Source: Ulvibacterium sp039819225
GTDB taxonomy: Bacteria > Bacteroidota > Bacteroidia > Flavobacteriales > Flavobacteriaceae
Direction: 5' to 3'
DNA length: 14,272 nucleotides
Assembly: GCA_039819225.1 (NCBI GenBank)
Contig: JBCBSN010000103.1
Coordinates: forward strand, 1 to 14,272
In this document: positions 6,255 through 14,090 of the stretch, in pieces
How the letters are laid out: each line of letters begins with the position of its first letter
Numbering within the stretch: position 1 is the stretch's first letter
The notes under the pieces: generated by a model
What the model was told of the DNA's origin: nothing
The model's input: the letters and a program-made list of their open reading frames with translations, nothing else
Database searches by the model: none
Translations under genes and position numbers: made by a program

Positions 6255-7790
6255 CTATCTATAGCCATTATTTGTGGGATCCGATAATAGCAAGTTGGGG
6301 TTGAGCAACAACTCCTCCGCCGGAATGGGCAATCGGTCATGGCGCTCCTGGATATTGTCCGCTCCGGTAGCCCCTACCTTTTCGTAGGGGTAAGCGGACA
6401 ATCCCCTAACAGTCTCCACCAAAATGCCCCACCGGATCAAGTCGTATCTTCTCTGGCCTTCCCCGGCCAGTTCCCATCTGCGCTCATCCCTTATGGCCTG
6501 CCTAAGATCGCCCTGGGAGAGTCCGCTCAAGGGTTGATCCGGCTCGTAGGCCCGCGCCCTTATGGCATTAATGTAGTCCACAGCGGATGCATTGCCCAAT
6601 TCATTGGCCGCCTCGGCCGCCATAAGGTATACGTCGCCAAGCCTAAGCACAATGGCGAGGTCACCACTTTGAAAGCGCGGAGACTGCGCGTCATTGATAT
6701 TTCCCAACTTTCTGGAATAGGCAAAATTTAAAATTATGCCCTCGTAATCCCTCATAATATTCGAGGCCTTACGAAGATCATCAGGGTGTTCCGCTTCAAA
6801 ATCCGGAAGACAGACCAATGCCCCCGTACCAGTAAACGCATCGCCGTTGGCCGCCAAAGCAGCGACCAAGGCATCATTTTCCGCTGGATCTTCGGGTTCG
6901 TCCGCAATTCTTGGATTAAAGGCATCAAGCGCTTGTCTATTGCTTACCCCGCTCAACCAGTCAAAAGCAAAAATCACCTCGGTATTGGCGGAGAGATCGT
7001 CCAGGTCGCTTACCTTGAACACATCTTCATAATTGGCCATTAAACTATGTTGCGAATTGTTGATAATATCCTCACAGGTTGTAAACGCTATTTGCCATTC
7101 CCCTTCCCATAGGGCCACTTTGGCCTTCAGTGCTTTTGCCGCCCATATTGAGACCCTGGTGACTTGGGTAGCATTGGATGCTTCCGACAAGAGGTTCCTG
7201 TTTTCAACATCCGTAAGATCCGCTATAATGCCTTGCCTAACAACACTTACCTCTTCCCTGCCCAAACTCGTGGCCTCGGATAGGCTGAGCACACTGGTGA
7301 TATAGGGAACGTCCCCGAAAATGTTGGTAAGATGGTAATAGGCCAAAGATCTTAGAAAAATGGCCTCCCCTTCCGCTCGATTTCTGGTTTGTTCGGAAAG
7401 ATTGGTGTTCCCGCTGACATTTTCAATAACTACATTGGCATCGCTAATCGCCCTATAAAACGCGGTCCAAGTATCCCTGAGAAAACCGTTGTCCGTTTCG
7501 GATATCGTATAATTCTCTACCAATGGCATGGGACCAAAAGTCCTGCTTAGACCATAGTCGTCCGCTCCATATTGGGTAGCCTTGAACAACCCACGGGTAA
7601 AGTTTCCGTAGAGTTGGGTGAATGTGAAGTGCCTGTAAACACCATTTACGGCTATTATGGCCTCTTCATCATTATTAAAAAAATTGCTAGGTGCCAGTAT
7701 CCCGCGCGTCTCTTCCTCTAAAAAGTCGTCACACGAAGAGCTAAGGGCCAACAAAATAAAAATTGAAACTATATAGGGTAACCTTTTCAT
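6255..7790 (-). CDS. SusD/RagB-family nutrient-binding outer-membrane lipoprotein
   Basis: The 511-residue protein starts MKRLPYIVSIFILLALSSSC, a lipoprotein signal peptide with C20 as the lipidated residue, followed by DDFLEEETRG, a typical SusD start. The N-terminal SusD-like region (about 20-200) contains the usual early helices (EEAIIAVNGVYRHF; AEGEAIFLRSLAYYHLTNIFG). The C-terminal RagB/SusD region ends RLPIPAEELLLNPNLLL and then NNGYR, the classic family ending. RLGDVYLMAAEAANELGN and IRDERRWELAGEGQRRYDLIRWG are also characteristic. SusD forms a lid over its SusC partner and captures the ligand at the cell surface. It begins 11 bases after the susC stop on the same strand, so the two are surely co-transcribed. 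Ligand identity is not deducible, but the sulfatase downstream suggests a sulfated substrate. Confidence 0.95.
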   Translation of the reverse strand: MKRLPYIVSIFILLALSSSCDDFLEEETRGILAPSNFFNNDEEAIIAVNGVYRHFTFTQLYGNFTRGLFKATQYGADDYGLSRTFGPMPLVENYTISETDNGFLRDTWTAFYRAISDANVVIENVSGNTNLSEQTRNRAEGEAIFLRSLAYYHLTNIFGDVPYITSVLSLSEATSLGREEVSVVRQGIIADLTDVENRNLLSEASNATQVTRVSIWAAKALKAKVALWEGEWQIAFTTCEDIINNSQHSLMANYEDVFKVSDLDDLSANTEVIFAFDWLSGVSNRQALDAFNPRIADEPEDPAENDALVAALAANGDAFTGTGALVCLPDFEAEHPDDLRKASNIMRDYEGIILNFAYSRKLGNINDAQSPRFQSGDLAIVLRLGDVYLMAAEAANELGNASAVDYINAIRARAYEPDQPLSGLSQGDLRQAIRDERRWELAGEGQRRYDLIRWGILVETVRGLSAYPYEKVGATGADNIQERHDRLPIPAEELLLNPNLLLSDPTNNGYR

Positions 7791-7801
7791 TATCGTAAAG
7801 T

Positions 7802-10800
7802 TTAGAATTTAGCATTAAAACCGAAAGTTATCGTCCTGGGCATGGGATATTCCGGCCGTATAAACCCTCGTATCACATTGTCAAAACCCCCTCCGGTAGC
7901 GGATAATGCCTCTGGATCAAAGCCCCTGAAATCGGAAATAAGGAATAAGTTGCTTCCCGTGGCAAAAACGCTTAGGCCATTGAGCCATGAATTGTTGGGA
8001 AGATCAAAATCGTAGGAAAGGCGAACATTGCTTAAACGTATGAAAGTGCCGTCTTCCACCAGTTCGGAATTGGAAAGTACTTCCGAAGGACTGATTATGC
8101 TTCCTGCCCTGGGTATTCTGGAATCCGGGTTTTCAGGCGTCCATCTATTTACCACCTCTTGATATAGGTTATTGTCATCTAGCCCAAAGTAGGCATAGGC
8201 CGACAACTCATTAAATAGATCGCCCCCGAAGGAACCTTGAAACAGGATATTCAATGTTAGGTTTTTGTAATTGATCGTATTTTGTAAACCCCCATAAAAA
8301 GTAGGTTCGGGATCACCAATAATCCGTTGGTCATCCAGATTAAGTACGCCATCCTCATTGGTATCACGGAACCGGGGACCTCCAACGACATTGTTCCTTC
8401 CTTCATATCCAAATTGGTCTATTTGGGCCTGGTCCCGCCAAGTACCCAGATAATCTACTCCGGTGAACACCCCTACGGGCTCCCCTACAATTAGGCTAGT
8501 TGCAGGACCTATGATATTGCTATTGTAAATCACCAAATTGTCTAAATCGCCCCCTATGTCCAAAACCTCGCTACGGTTTGCCGCCAAATTAAGGGTCGTG
8601 GTCCATCTAAAGTCGTCTTTATCAATATTGACCGAATTTATCAACAGTTCTACCCCTCTGTTTTCCAGGGATCCTACATTCTCCAATCGGGAGGCAAATC
8701 CCGTTTGGGAAGCTATGGGCCTTGGCAATAAAAGATCCTCCGTTTTCTTGTGGTAGTAATCTACCTCAAAGGATAAACGGTCGTTTAACAAGCCCAATTC
8801 TAGGCCTATATCAAGCTGGTCGGTGGTCTCCCATCTTAGTTCCGGGTTTGCCGGCCTTGCTTGTTGAAGGGCGGATCCAACGGTGTTATTCTCTATAAAG
8901 TTGATACTGCCAAAGAGTGCCTGGGTCTGGAGTGCCCCAATGGCCTGACTCCCGGAGGATCCATAACTTGCGCGTAGCTTCAGGTCGGAAATCGTGCCAA
9001 CGTTTTCCATGAACGGTTCATCTATGACTCTCCAAGCAAAGGCAGCGGAAGGGAAAAACCCATATTGGTTGTCCGATCCCGCAAATCTTGAGGAACCATC
9101 TACCCTGCCCGTAAGGGTAAGCAAGTACCTGTTCTTATATGAATAGTTTGCCCGCCCTATCCAAGAGACCAATTGAAAGGGATTCTGGAAACCGGATCCC
9201 ACCTGATATGTGGTATTGTCCCCCACCGCCAAATTGTCAAAACGGAGAATGTCGTTGGGGATTCCTTCTGCCTGGGAAAAAGATGTTTCGGTGTCAGAAG
9301 TTTGCCAGGTAAAGCCCACAAGCACATCAAACCTATTGTCATCGTTAATCACCTTACTATAGGAAACCGTATTCTCTTGCAACAACTCCACCCTGTAGAG
9401 ATTGGAAATGCGGCCCAACCCCCCCGTGCCTTGTAAATCCCTGGTTGGGAGATTGCCCGAAAGAAAAGTGTTGTTTTTGCTTGTAATGATACTAGGGGCA
9501 AAGGTAGACTTGAAAATCAGGTTCTCTATGGGTTCATATTCCAGGTAAAAATTTCCGAGAATGTTGCTAGCCTTGGTTTCATCGATGTTCAAATTGACCC
9601 TGGCCAATGGATTATCGATCGCTCCTCCCCTTATCAAATCTTCTCCCCAAAACGACCCATCATCCGCGAAGCTTGGATAGCTGGTGAGCATTTTATTGAT
9701 GTCGCCATTGATTCCCCCAAAATCCACAAGGCTATTATCCGTATTCTGAACGGACATATTGAGCCTGGTCCCGAACCTTAGTTTTTTGCTAAGCTTAAAG
9801 TCCAGGTTGGCCCTAACGGTATAGCGCTCAAGGCCGCTGTTGATTACTATTCCATCCTGGCTTAAAAAATTGGTAGAGAAAAAATAGTTTACATTTTCAT
9901 TGTTCCCGGATACCGAAAAATCAACATTGTTCATTGCGGCGGCTTGTGTCAACTCATCTTGCCAGTCCGTATTGCCAAAAACCGTTTCAAATGGATTGCC
10001 CCCTGCATTTATTTCGGCAAACTCGGCGGCCCAGGCGGCCCTATCCAGTCCGTTCATATAATCGATCTTCCGAGCCATTTCCTGAATACCCGAATACATT
10101 CCAATAGAAAAGGTAGGTTTGCCCGCCGTAACGCCTTCCCCGTTCTTGGTAGTGATTAAAATGACACCATTGGCCCCACGAGTTCCATAGATGGAGATGG
10201 AAGAGGCATCCTTTAGCACATCAATGGATGCTATATCGTTTACGTTTATGGTATTTAGATCAAAGTCCGTCCCGGCCACAAATCCATCTATGACGTACAA
10301 GGGTTCATTATCCCCAGAGACGGAATTACCGCCCCGGATGCGTATGGAAGCCCTGGCCCCGGGGGCACCGTTGACCGAGGTCACGTTTACCCCTGCCATT
10401 CTACCCTGCAACAATTGGTCTACCCTGGGGGAGGGCAGGTTGGTAAGATCTTCCCCGTCCACATTGGCCACGGCCCCGGTGAGGTCCTCTTTGCGTACAC
10501 TCCCGTAGCCTATGAGCACAACCTCATCCAAGGAAGTCTGGGATTCTTCCAGTACAACATTTATTTCAGATGGGCCGTTTACCTGAATTTCCTTGTCGCC
10601 AAAACCAATATAGGAGAATACGAGAACGGCATTTTGATCGGAGAGTTCTATTGAAAAAACCCCATCAAAATCGGTCTGCACACCATTAGTAGTCCCTTTT
10701 TCCAAAATACTGGCCCCGGCCAAAGGAATACCATTGGCATCTGTAACCGTTCCTGTTATGACCTGTTGGACAATTTCTAGGATGGAGGCTGGAGGAAACG

Positions 10801-11179
10801 TGTTTTTTGTGCCAACAGCGGGTTTTCTCATCTTTAAAAAAACCTCCGTGCCCACTACTTCAAACGACGTTTTGGTACCCTCGAAAAGTTTGATCAATAC
10901 ATTTTCAATTGCAGCTTCCCTAACTTTTAGGGAGGTTTTGCGTTTTAAGTCCACATACTTCGTGTTGTAAACGAAAGTGTATTGAGAAGTGGCCTCAATT
11001 TTATCGATTATTCTTTCTACGGTTTTACCCTTTATGTTCAAAGTAATGGATTGTGAAAATCCAGTATTTGCGAGAAGACCAAAAAATGAGCAGAACACAA
11101 ATAGGAGGGTCAATTTCATTTTTAAATCGAATAGGGCAGAAGATGTATGTCCCCCTTCTGCGACAAAAAGGTTTTTCAT
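7802..11179 (-). CDS. SusC/RagA-family TonB-dependent outer-membrane transporter with STN signalling domain
   Basis: The 1125-residue protein imports a ligand across the outer membrane using TonB energy. Residues 1-43 contain a long signal region (MKLTLLFVFCSFFGLL, then GFSQ); M21 is an alternative start, but long leaders are usual in this family. Residues about 45-116 are an STN domain (SITLNIKGKTVERIIDKIEA, later VLIKLFEG), which contacts FecR in the periplasm. Residues about 141-212 are a carboxypeptidase-regulatory-like domain (GTVTDANGIPLAGASI). Residues about 215-350 are the plug (SLDEVVLIGYG; LLQGRMAGVNV; IRIRGGNS; NEPLYVIDGF; IYGTRGANGVILITT). The remainder is the 22-strand barrel, ending TITFGFNAKF with a terminal aromatic. 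The STN domain marks it as a transporter that also reports ligand to the FecR/sigma pair encoded immediately upstream. It is followed by susD at an 11-base gap. No consensus TAnnTTTG promoter stands upstream, consistent with a dedicated sigma factor. Confidence 0.96.
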   Translation of the reverse strand: MKNLFVAEGGHTSSALFDLKMKLTLLFVFCSFFGLLANTGFSQSITLNIKGKTVERIIDKIEATSQYTFVYNTKYVDLKRKTSLKVREAAIENVLIKLFEGTKTSFEVVGTEVFLKMRKPAVGTKNTFPPASILEIVQQVITGTVTDANGIPLAGASILEKGTTNGVQTDFDGVFSIELSDQNAVLVFSYIGFGDKEIQVNGPSEINVVLEESQTSLDEVVLIGYGSVRKEDLTGAVANVDGEDLTNLPSPRVDQLLQGRMAGVNVTSVNGAPGARASIRIRGGNSVSGDNEPLYVIDGFVAGTDFDLNTINVNDIASIDVLKDASSISIYGTRGANGVILITTKNGEGVTAGKPTFSIGMYSGIQEMARKIDYMNGLDRAAWAAEFAEINAGGNPFETVFGNTDWQDELTQAAAMNNVDFSVSGNNENVNYFFSTNFLSQDGIVINSGLERYTVRANLDFKLSKKLRFGTRLNMSVQNTDNSLVDFGGINGDINKMLTSYPSFADDGSFWGEDLIRGGAIDNPLARVNLNIDETKASNILGNFYLEYEPIENLIFKSTFAPSIITSKNNTFLSGNLPTRDLQGTGGLGRISNLYRVELLQENTVSYSKVINDDNRFDVLVGFTWQTSDTETSFSQAEGIPNDILRFDNLAVGDNTTYQVGSGFQNPFQLVSWIGRANYSYKNRYLLTLTGRVDGSSRFAGSDNQYGFFPSAAFAWRVIDEPFMENVGTISDLKLRASYGSSGSQAIGALQTQALFGSINFIENNTVGSALQQARPANPELRWETTDQLDIGLELGLLNDRLSFEVDYYHKKTEDLLLPRPIASQTGFASRLENVGSLENRGVELLINSVNIDKDDFRWTTTLNLAANRSEVLDIGGDLDNLVIYNSNIIGPATSLIVGEPVGVFTGVDYLGTWRDQAQIDQFGYEGRNNVVGGPRFRDTNEDGVLNLDDQRIIGDPEPTFYGGLQNTINYKNLTLNILFQGSFGGDLFNELSAYAYFGLDDNNLYQEVVNRWTPENPDSRIPRAGSIISPSEVLSNSELVEDGTFIRLSNVRLSYDFDLPNNSWLNGLSVFATGSNLFLISDFRGFDPEALSATGGGFDNVIRGFIRPEYPMPRTITFGFNAKF

Positions 11180-11233
11180 ATTTTTAAGGTGTTAATAGTG
11201 AATGACGAGCTTGCTTTGTTGATCACTTGGACC

Positions 11234-11261
11234 AACGGGGAGTGTGGCTGCACTTCCCGTT
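11234..11261. terminator. Strong hairpin between fecR and susC, with T-run on the plus strand
   Basis: AACGGGGAGTG (11234-11244) pairs with CACTTCCCGTT (11251-11261) around a 6-base loop, with one G-T wobble. On the plus strand it is followed by TTTTTT (11260-11265), the form of an intrinsic terminator. The genes on both sides are on the minus strand, where the hairpin is preceded by an A-run and followed by no T-run. It may block antisense transcription or act as an intercistronic stop or stability element between fecR (ends 11335) and susC (starts 11179). The rest of this 155-base gap shows no consensus promoter. Confidence 0.5.
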
Positions 11262-11334
11262 TTTTGTATCTACCGGTTCACTGTCTTTGGTTGGCAGCAC
11301 TGTGTTATTTCATCCTTCTTGATTTTTACTACGT

Positions 11335-12483
11335 TCAGTTAATGTATATGGCATTGTCCTTTATGGTATGTTTAATTCCGTAACTTCGCCTGAAGGAATT
11401 CAGGATTTTATCAAGGGGAGGTTTATTCCTAAAAGTTGCATTGAACGTCTCGTCCTTAAGTTCTTCGTTAACAATGATTATCTCCATATTGTATTGCCGT
11501 TCCAACTTGCGCACTATACTTTTAAGCGGCATGTTCCTAAATACCAAACTGCCATCCATCCAAGAGGTATAGACTCCAACATCAACGGCTTCCGTGGTGG
11601 TTTTCTTAAGTAGCTCATTAAAAGAGCCCCTAAACCCTGGTTTTATCATGGTTCCTTCTGAAAGCGTTTTAGTATTGGCGTACATTCCCACAGATCCCTC
11701 CACCAGTACTACATCAGTATTAAAATCCTCGGGATAGGCGGACACATTGAACGCCGTCCCCAAAACTTCCACATTTAGAGTTTTCGCGTTAACTACAAAT
11801 ACGTGGGTAGAATCCGGAGCAACGTCAAAAAAAGCCTCCCCGGTCAAAAACACCTCTCTCTTATTGCCGGCAATGAACTTCACAGGGTATTTTAAAACAG
11901 ACCCGGCATTCATGTATATTTTTGTGCCATCTGAAAGTTTAACCTCAAACTGTTTTCCAAAAGGCACCGTTAAGGTGTTGTGCCGTAATTCCCTTATCTG
12001 CGCATCATCATCGTAGACCAACTGGTTTCCTTTTTGGGCTCCGACAACCTTACCTTCTGCGTCCAAGACCTGGGTGGTTCCATTTTCGTTGATCACCTCA
12101 ATATTTCCATTTTCCAATTGAAGTGTAATGCTGTCCGAAGGAATTTTGACTTTTGGAGCTTCCGTGAAATACCCGTTTTTAAATACATAGGCAATACCTA
12201 TTAAAAACAATATGGCGGCCGCATATTTTATGGCCCTATAGAACCTCTTTAGCCTATATTGCTTTTTTTCCTTTTCAATTAAACGCAGCAATTGTTTTTT
12301 TGAGTTGTCGGAATCATATAAATCCATAGACAGGTTTATTAGGTAATTGGCCTTGATATACTCTTTAAAGATCCCGTGATTGGCAACATCTTCAAGCCAC
12401 GACTCCAACTCGTCCCTTTCCGAAAGAGTGGCCTGTTTACCGAGATATTTGGCTATACGCCTTTGATCGTTCTTAGAGGTCAT
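11335..12483 (-). CDS. FecR-family anti-sigma factor with C-terminal DUF4974 domain
   Basis: The protein is 382 residues from the ATG at 12481-12483 (MTSKNDQRRIAKYL). ATGs at 12492 and 12513 would add up to ten residues (MCYDSIGMCV) that do not look native. Residues 1-80 form the cytoplasmic sigma-binding part and residues about 86-102 the single membrane helix (KYAAAILFLIGIAYVF). Residues about 169-265 are the periplasmic FecR domain (VPFGKQFEVKLSDGTKIYMN; EVFLTGEAFFDV; VEVLGTAFNVSAY). Residues about 314-381 are the DUF4974 domain (FRNMPLKSIVRKLERQYN, ending IKDNAIYI), thought to meet the STN domain of the transporter. It should hold the divergent ECF sigma factor until SusC signals ligand. 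It precedes susC by 155 bases on the same strand. Its divergence from, rather than position behind, its sigma gene is notable. Confidence 0.95.
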   Translation of the reverse strand: MTSKNDQRRIAKYLGKQATLSERDELESWLEDVANHGIFKEYIKANYLINLSMDLYDSDNSKKQLLRLIEKEKKQYRLKRFYRAIKYAAAILFLIGIAYVFKNGYFTEAPKVKIPSDSITLQLENGNIEVINENGTTQVLDAEGKVVGAQKGNQLVYDDDAQIRELRHNTLTVPFGKQFEVKLSDGTKIYMNAGSVLKYPVKFIAGNKREVFLTGEAFFDVAPDSTHVFVVNAKTLNVEVLGTAFNVSAYPEDFNTDVVLVEGSVGMYANTKTLSEGTMIKPGFRGSFNELLKKTTTEAVDVGVYTSWMDGSLVFRNMPLKSIVRKLERQYNMEIIIVNEELKDETFNATFRNKPPLDKILNSFRRSYGIKHTIKDNAIYIN

Positions 12484-12536
12484 CACACACATCCCTATAC
12501 TATCATAACACAAGTATTTTACTTAACCCTAACTTT

Positions 12537-12560
12537 TTGATAACTTTTTTTTCTATTTTG
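12537..12560 (+). promoter_or_regulatory. Weak candidate promoter for the divergent sigma gene
   Basis: In the 111-base divergent spacer (12484-12594), TTG at 12537-12539 and TATTTTG at 12554-12560 resemble the Bacteroidota -33 and -7 elements. However, the -7 box lacks one base of TAnnTTTG and the 14-base spacing is short. The spacer is very AT-rich, so chance matches are likely. No clear element was found for the opposite strand (fecR). Confidence 0.2.
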
Positions 12561-12594
12561 TAAAAAATTCCACGTTTTTTAAAGAAATATACAA

Positions 12595-13200
12595 ATGGAT
12601 GGCTTATCGCTTATTTCCGGACTAAAAAGAGGAAAGCCGCAAGCATACTCCTACATGGTGGATACCTATCATAACATGCTCTGTGTATATGCCTACGAAC
12701 TGACGAATGACCATGATCTGGCCAAGGATATCGTTCAAAATGTCTTTGTGAATATTTGGAGAATGCGAATGAAACTCAAAGACGAGTTTCCCGTTAAAAG
12801 CTATTTGTTCAAGTCCGTTTACAACGAATTCCTAAATCAGGTCAGGAATAAAAGGCATCTTGTGCAATTGGATAAAAAATATGTAGATGCCTTAAGTGAA
12901 ATTGTGGAAGAGGACAGCGAAAAAACCGTGGAAAAGCTTATACAGTTGGTAAAAAAAGAGATTGAGAACCTGCCCCCAAAATGCAGGCATGTATTTTTAT
13001 TGAGCCGACAAGAAGGTTTGAGCAACATGGAGATCGCGACCTATATGAACGTGTCCATAAAATCCGTGGAGGCCCATATCACTAAGGCCCTCTCCGTATT
13101 GCGCAAAACAGTGGGCGGTAAAATAAACGGAATCCTGTTTCTGTTGTTCCGCAGGGCCAAAACCCAAAAATGCGTGATGCTGCCGCCCCCAGGAGTTTAA
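12595..13200 (+). CDS. ECF RNA polymerase sigma factor (sigma-70 family)
   Basis: The 201-residue protein carries both ECF domains. Region 2 covers about residues 15-90 (AYSYMVDTYHNMLCVYAYEL; HDLAKDIVQNVFVNIWRMR; VKSYLFKSVYNEFLNQVRNK). Region 4 covers about residues 118-172 (IENLPPKCRHVFLLSRQEGL; NMEIATYMNVSIKSVEAHIT; KALSVLRK), a helix-turn-helix. A hydrophobic-basic tail (ILFLLFRRAK) follows, as often seen in Bacteroidota ECF factors controlling SusCD loci. It is divergent from the fecR gene, with 111 bases between the starts, and is the likely activator of the fecR-susC-susD-sulfatase operon. Whether it also drives its own promoter is unknown. It is clearly diverged from the sigma factor at 831-1397, so the two modules probably answer different signals. 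The last three bases may overlap the end of a small gene on the other strand. Confidence 0.95.
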   Translation: MDGLSLISGLKRGKPQAYSYMVDTYHNMLCVYAYELTNDHDLAKDIVQNVFVNIWRMRMKLKDEFPVKSYLFKSVYNEFLNQVRNKRHLVQLDKKYVDALSEIVEEDSEKTVEKLIQLVKKEIENLPPKCRHVFLLSRQEGLSNMEIATYMNVSIKSVEAHITKALSVLRKTVGGKINGILFLLFRRAKTQKCVMLPPPGV

Positions 13201-13334
13201 TGGTAAAATTGATCATCATCCAAGAGACACTTTAGATCTACGTGATTCCTATAACGGTCCCGGCGACAGGCGATTGTCCCTGTACGCGCTACTAATGATA
13301 AAATGGCTATTAATCCTAAAAATATCTGTTTCAC
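13197..13334 (-). CDS. Possible small secreted protein, 45 residues, GTG start
   Basis: A minus-strand open frame starting with GTG at 13332-13334 encodes 45 residues: KQIFLGLIAILSLVA follows the start, then RTGTIACRRDRYRNHVDLKC, ending LLDDDQFYH. The first third is a good signal-peptide core; C23 could be a lipid-modified cysteine, though its -3 residue is threonine rather than leucine. The tail is charged. An in-frame stop lies upstream and there is no alternative ATG. Its stop overlaps the stop of the sigma gene tail-to-tail by two bases. There is no family match I recognise, and no Shine-Dalgarno or promoter is visible. A chance open frame cannot be excluded. The rest of 13201-13402 holds nothing else recognised. 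Confidence 0.35.
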   Translation of the reverse strand: MKQIFLGLIAILSLVARTGTIACRRDRYRNHVDLKCLLDDDQFYH

Positions 13335-13402
13335 AGTTATTGGGAGGTATCATAAACGGTAATTTTAATTGGGCAAGGAAAAGCACCGACTAAACCCCTT
13401 TT

Positions 13403-13909
13403 ATGGAATTGCAACTGATACAGGAAAAGATTTACGAGGTTCGTGGCCACCGCATCATGTTCGATTTTGATCTGGCCGATATGCACGAAACGGAGAACCG
13501 CACCTTAAAACAGGCCGTTAGGCGCAATAGGGATCGTTTCCCGCCCGATTTTATGTTCCAACGCACCAAGGCCGAATGGAAATAGGTTATCACAATTTGT
13601 GATAACCTACCCAAAGGGCAAAAATACAGCCCCTCCACGCCCTTTGCCTTTACCGAGCAGGGTGTTTCCATGCGCTCCAGTGTACTGAACAGCAAGACCG
13701 CCATACAGGTGAATATAGCCATTGTCCGCGCCTTTGTGCTATTGCGACAGCACTTGGCCGATTACCGGGAACTAAAGGAGCAGATACAACGCATAGAGGG
13801 CGAAATGGACATGAAATTCGAGAAGATCACCCATGCCCTTAACCATCTGCTAAAAAAAGACCACGACCAAAAAAAACAGCAAAGCCGAAGGAAAATTGGC
13901 TATAAATAA
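13403..13909 (+). pseudogene. ORF6N-domain protein gene interrupted by one in-frame amber codon
   Basis: One reading frame runs from ATG 13403 to TAA 13907-13909 (169 codons), broken only by TAG at 13583-13585. The first 60 residues (MELQLIQEKIYEVRGHRIMF; RTLKQAVRRNRDRFPPDFMF) are the ORF6N domain, a DNA-binding domain first noted in phage proteins. After the stop the frame continues VITICDNLPKGQKYSP, then PFAFTEQGVSM and SSVLNSKTAIQVNIAIVRAF, a charged helical tail and RRKIGYK, the usual full-length ending from memory of the Bacteroidota family. There is no frameshift. A restart at ATG 13670 would give only a 79-residue C-terminal piece. The gene is either a recent pseudogene or relies on amber read-through. 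Such genes often sit in phage-derived or variable regions. Confidence 0.85.
13583..13609. repeat. Perfect 27-base palindrome inside the ORF6N gene
   Basis: TAGGTTATCACAA (13583-13595) and TTGTGATAACCTA (13597-13609) are exact reverse complements around a single T. The palindrome begins with the amber codon and is in codon phase: TAG GTT mirrors AAC CTA, and ATC ACA mirrors TGT GAT. It could bind a dimeric regulator or fold as a hairpin in the message, but its exact match to the disrupting codon suggests a mutational origin. Confidence 0.9.
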
Positions 13910-13934
13910 AAGCCCTCATACTTAAGGGCCCAAA

Positions 13935-14024
13935 CCGAGGTATTTCAATGACTTGTAAGAAGACTTTTTGGACTACGGAATTAAGGCCATGGTACATTAC
14001 GAACTGGTGGAACCTGGGCAATAA
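13935..14024 (+). pseudogene. Possible 3' end remnant of an unidentified gene
   Basis: One plus-strand frame reads KPRYFNDL, a TAA stop, then EDFLDYGIKAMVHYELVEPG and a final TAA at 14022-14024. The composition looks protein-like and an intrinsic terminator starts seven bases after the final stop, as at a real gene end. No start and no recognisable family are present, so this is a weak call. The rest of 13910-14090 contains only the terminator. Confidence 0.2.
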
Positions 14025-14030
14025 CAAGAA

Positions 14031-14063
14031 AAGGGCTGCAATTACGCAGCCTTTCGTATTTTT
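14031..14063 (+). terminator. Intrinsic terminator
   Basis: AAGGGCTGC (14031-14039) pairs with GCAGCCTTT (14046-14054), including one G-T wobble, around a 6-base loop. A T-rich run (TATTTTT, 14057-14063) follows within three bases. It is oriented to end plus-strand transcripts from the ORF6N region and insulates the gene starting at 14091. Confidence 0.65.
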
Positions 14064-14090
14064 AGATTGGCAACGATAATTTGTGTTTAA

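Noticed and set aside
6339..7305. Plus-strand open frames over susD
   Set aside because: They are antisense shadows; the opposite strand has the lipobox and the classic SusD ending.
13258..13292. Short inverted repeat ACAGG/CCTGT after the right sigma gene
   Set aside because: The stem is five bases with no T-run; it falls within the small-protein candidate and is likely chance.
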